Source: Betaproteobacteria bacterium (GTDB taxonomy: Bacteria; Pseudomonadota; Gammaproteobacteria; Burkholderiales; SG8-41). From it: DNA of 6,478 nucleotides. The notes under the pieces are model-generated. The model saw only the letters and a program-made list of their open reading frames with translations. It made no database searches and was not told the DNA's origin. How positions within the stretch are numbered: the first letter of the stretch is position 1; the number at the start of each line of letters is the position of its first letter. Positions 5,017-6,478 of the stretch are shown here, one piece after another. The stretch is taken from positions 1-6,478 of the forward strand of contig JAIOOZ010000235.1 in the NCBI GenBank assembly GCA_021414185.1, given 5' to 3'. The position numbers were made by a program, and so were the translations under genes.

Positions 5017-6478
5017 ATGCCAGAGTTCAAATCCACCTGTTGCTATTGCGGTGTCGGCTGCGGGGTCGTGATCGAAACCGATGGTGAACGCATCACCGGC
5101 GTACGCGGCGATGACGCGCATCCGGCGAATTTCGGCCGCCTGTGCACCAAGGGCACGACATTGCATCTGACGGCCGGGTCCGCCGCACGCGCACTATATC
5201 CGGAATTGCGCAGTTCCCGCGCCGCCGCGCGCGAGCGCGTGAGCTGGGACGCCGCGCTCGATCACGCCGCCGGCAAATTTGCCGCGGCCATCCGCGAGCA
5301 CGGCCCGGACAGCGTCGCGTTCTACATCTCGGGCCAATTGCTGACCGAGGACTATTACGTCTTCAACAAGCTCGCCAAAGGGCTGGTCGGCACCAACAAC
5401 GTCGATACCAATTCGCGGCTGTGCATGTCGTCGGCAGTTGCCGGTTATAAGGCGACGCTGGGCGCTGATGCGCCGCCTGCCTGTTATGAAGACATCGACA
5501 CGGCAGAGTGCATATTCATCTCCGGTTCCAATACGGCGTACGCGCATCCGATCCTGTATCGCCGCATCATTGATGCGAAGGCGCGTAACCCCGCGCTGAA
5601 AATCATCGTGGTCGATCCGCGGCGCACCGACACCGCGGCCGCAGCGGATCTCTTCCTGCCCATCCTGCCCGGCACCGACATCGCGCTTTATAACGCGATG
5701 CTGCACGTGATGCTGTGGGAAGGGCTCTGCAACATCGACTACATCCGCGCGCATACGGTGGGTTTCGACGCGCTGAAAGACGCGGTGAGCGAATACACGC
5801 CGCAGGCGGCGTCGGTCACCTGCGGCATTCCGGCCGACGATATCGTGCAGGCGGCAAAATGGTTCGGCGCGTCGCGCGCCACGTTGTCGCTCTATTGTCA
5901 GGGGCTCAATCAATCCTCGCACGGCACGCACAACAACGCCGCACTGATCAACCTGCATCTCGCAACTGGGCATATCGGCAAACCCGGCGCCGGCCCGCTG
6001 TCGCTCACCGGGCAACCGAACGCGATGGGCGGACGCGAAGTCGGCGGCATGGCGAACCTGCTATCCGCGCATCGCGACATGGCGAACCCCGCGCATCGCG
6101 CCGAAATCGCGCAATTGTGGGGTGTCGATGCGGTGCCGGCGCAACCCGGCAAGACGGCAGTGGAAATGTTCGATGCGATTCATCGCGGCGAAATCAAGGC
6201 CGTGTGGATAGCCTGCACGAACCCGGCGCAATCCATGCCTGACGTCAACCACGTGCGCGCCGCGCTCGAACGCGCGGAATTCGTAGTGGTGCAGGAAGCG
6301 TACCGCAAGACCGATACCGTGAATTACGCCGACCTCTTGCTGCCGGCGACGACGTGGGGCGAGAAAGAAGGCACGGTCACCAACTCGGAGCGCCGCATCA
6401 CGCGCGTGCGCGCGGCGGTTGCAGCGCCCGGCGAGACGCGCGCCGACGCGCAGATCGCCGTCGATTTCGCATTGCGGC
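5017..6478 (+). CDS. nasA: Assimilatory nitrate reductase catalytic subunit, N-terminal 487 residues (runs off the window)
   Basis: Cytoplasmic molybdenum enzyme reducing nitrate to nitrite for nitrogen assimilation. The N-terminus carries a [4Fe-4S] motif: STCCYCGVGCGV with Cys8, Cys11 and Cys15, then Cys43 in GRLCTKG, where Lys45 is the conserved lysine next to the cluster. Cys136 in DTNSRLCMSSAV is the expected Mo ligand. YEDIDTAECIFISGSNTAYA, VVDPRRTDTAA, LPGTDIALYNAM, YCQGLNQSSHGTHNNAA, GQPNAMGGREVGGMAN and ACTNPAQSMPD follow the bis-molybdopterin guanine dinucleotide-binding pattern of NasA and separate it from formate dehydrogenases. No Tat signal is present, against periplasmic NapA. 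The frame is open to the right edge; the family is usually 700-900 residues, so the C-terminal cofactor domain and any [2Fe-2S] extension lie outside. The ATG at 5017 puts the first cluster Cys at residue 8, as is usual, yet no Shine-Dalgarno is visible. Sigma-54/NtrC control is predicted. Confidence 0.93.
   Translation, partial: MPEFKSTCCYCGVGCGVVIETDGERITGVRGDDAHPANFGRLCTKGTTLHLTAGSAARALYPELRSSRAAARERVSWDAALDHAAGKFAAAIREHGPDSVAFYISGQLLTEDYYVFNKLAKGLVGTNNVDTNSRLCMSSAVAGYKATLGADAPPACYEDIDTAECIFISGSNTAYAHPILYRRIIDAKARNPALKIIVVDPRRTDTAAAADLFLPILPGTDIALYNAMLHVMLWEGLCNIDYIRAHTVGFDALKDAVSEYTPQAASVTCGIPADDIVQAAKWFGASRATLSLYCQGLNQSSHGTHNNAALINLHLATGHIGKPGAGPLSLTGQPNAMGGREVGGMANLLSAHRDMANPAHRAEIAQLWGVDAVPAQPGKTAVEMFDAIHRGEIKAVWIACTNPAQSMPDVNHVRAALERAEFVVVQEAYRKTDTVNYADLLLPATTWGEKEGTVTNSERRITRVRAAVAAPGETRADAQIAVDFALR

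Noticed and set aside
5194..6015. Minus-strand frame of 273 codons opposite nasA
   Set aside because: It lies wholly inside the clearly conserved nasA frame and its translation is Arg/Gly/Val-rich without family motifs, as expected of an antisense shadow.

Overview
The window is GC-rich, densely packed DNA from a proteobacterium, most likely a betaproteobacterium of the Burkholderiales type. The main clues are a Bug/TctC-family periplasmic solute-binding protein (a family greatly expanded in that order), a proteobacterial type III polyketide synthase cassette, and an assimilatory nitrate reductase behind an NtrC/sigma-54 control region. All genes that can be supported lie on the + strand.

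Region 1 (1-1709) holds the end of one transcription unit: a Bug-family solute-binding protein gene that enters from the left edge and is broken by an out-of-frame internal deletion near 707, then a cupin-fold protein with a strong Shine-Dalgarno. The cupin gene carries a perfect 60-bp in-frame tandem duplication (1501-1620). Region 2 (1710-1919) is a gap with an imperfect hairpin directly abutting a strong intrinsic terminator (stem 1819-1849, T-tract 1850-1854).

Region 3 (1920-4870) is a compact three-gene operon: type III polyketide synthase (Cys142/His277/Asn310), a class I SAM methyltransferase, and an FAD-dependent oxidoreductase coupled to it by a GTGA overlap. The set resembles the SrsA-SrsB-SrsC logic of Streptomyces phenolic lipid synthesis (polyketide phenol made, methylated, oxidised toward a quinone). 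The oxidoreductase reading frame is broken near 4190 by an apparent internal deletion, so as read here the last step would be lost.

Region 4 (4871-5016) is a control region: a near-perfect NtrC dyad (4882-4896), a second weaker one 31 bp further on (4913-4927), and a near-consensus sigma-54 promoter (4989-5005). Region 5 (5017-6478) is the first 487 codons of an assimilatory nitrate reductase (nasA), open at the right edge. The sigma-54 -12 element ends 12 bases before the ATG, so a transcript from it would be leaderless or nearly so.

I see no clearly new biological system. The points most worth checking are the leaderless geometry of the sigma-54/nasA junction, the structured gap before the polyketide operon, and the clustering of three indels (two frameshifting deletions and one exact duplication) in 6.5 kb. 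Those indels may reflect real gene decay or errors in the assembly.
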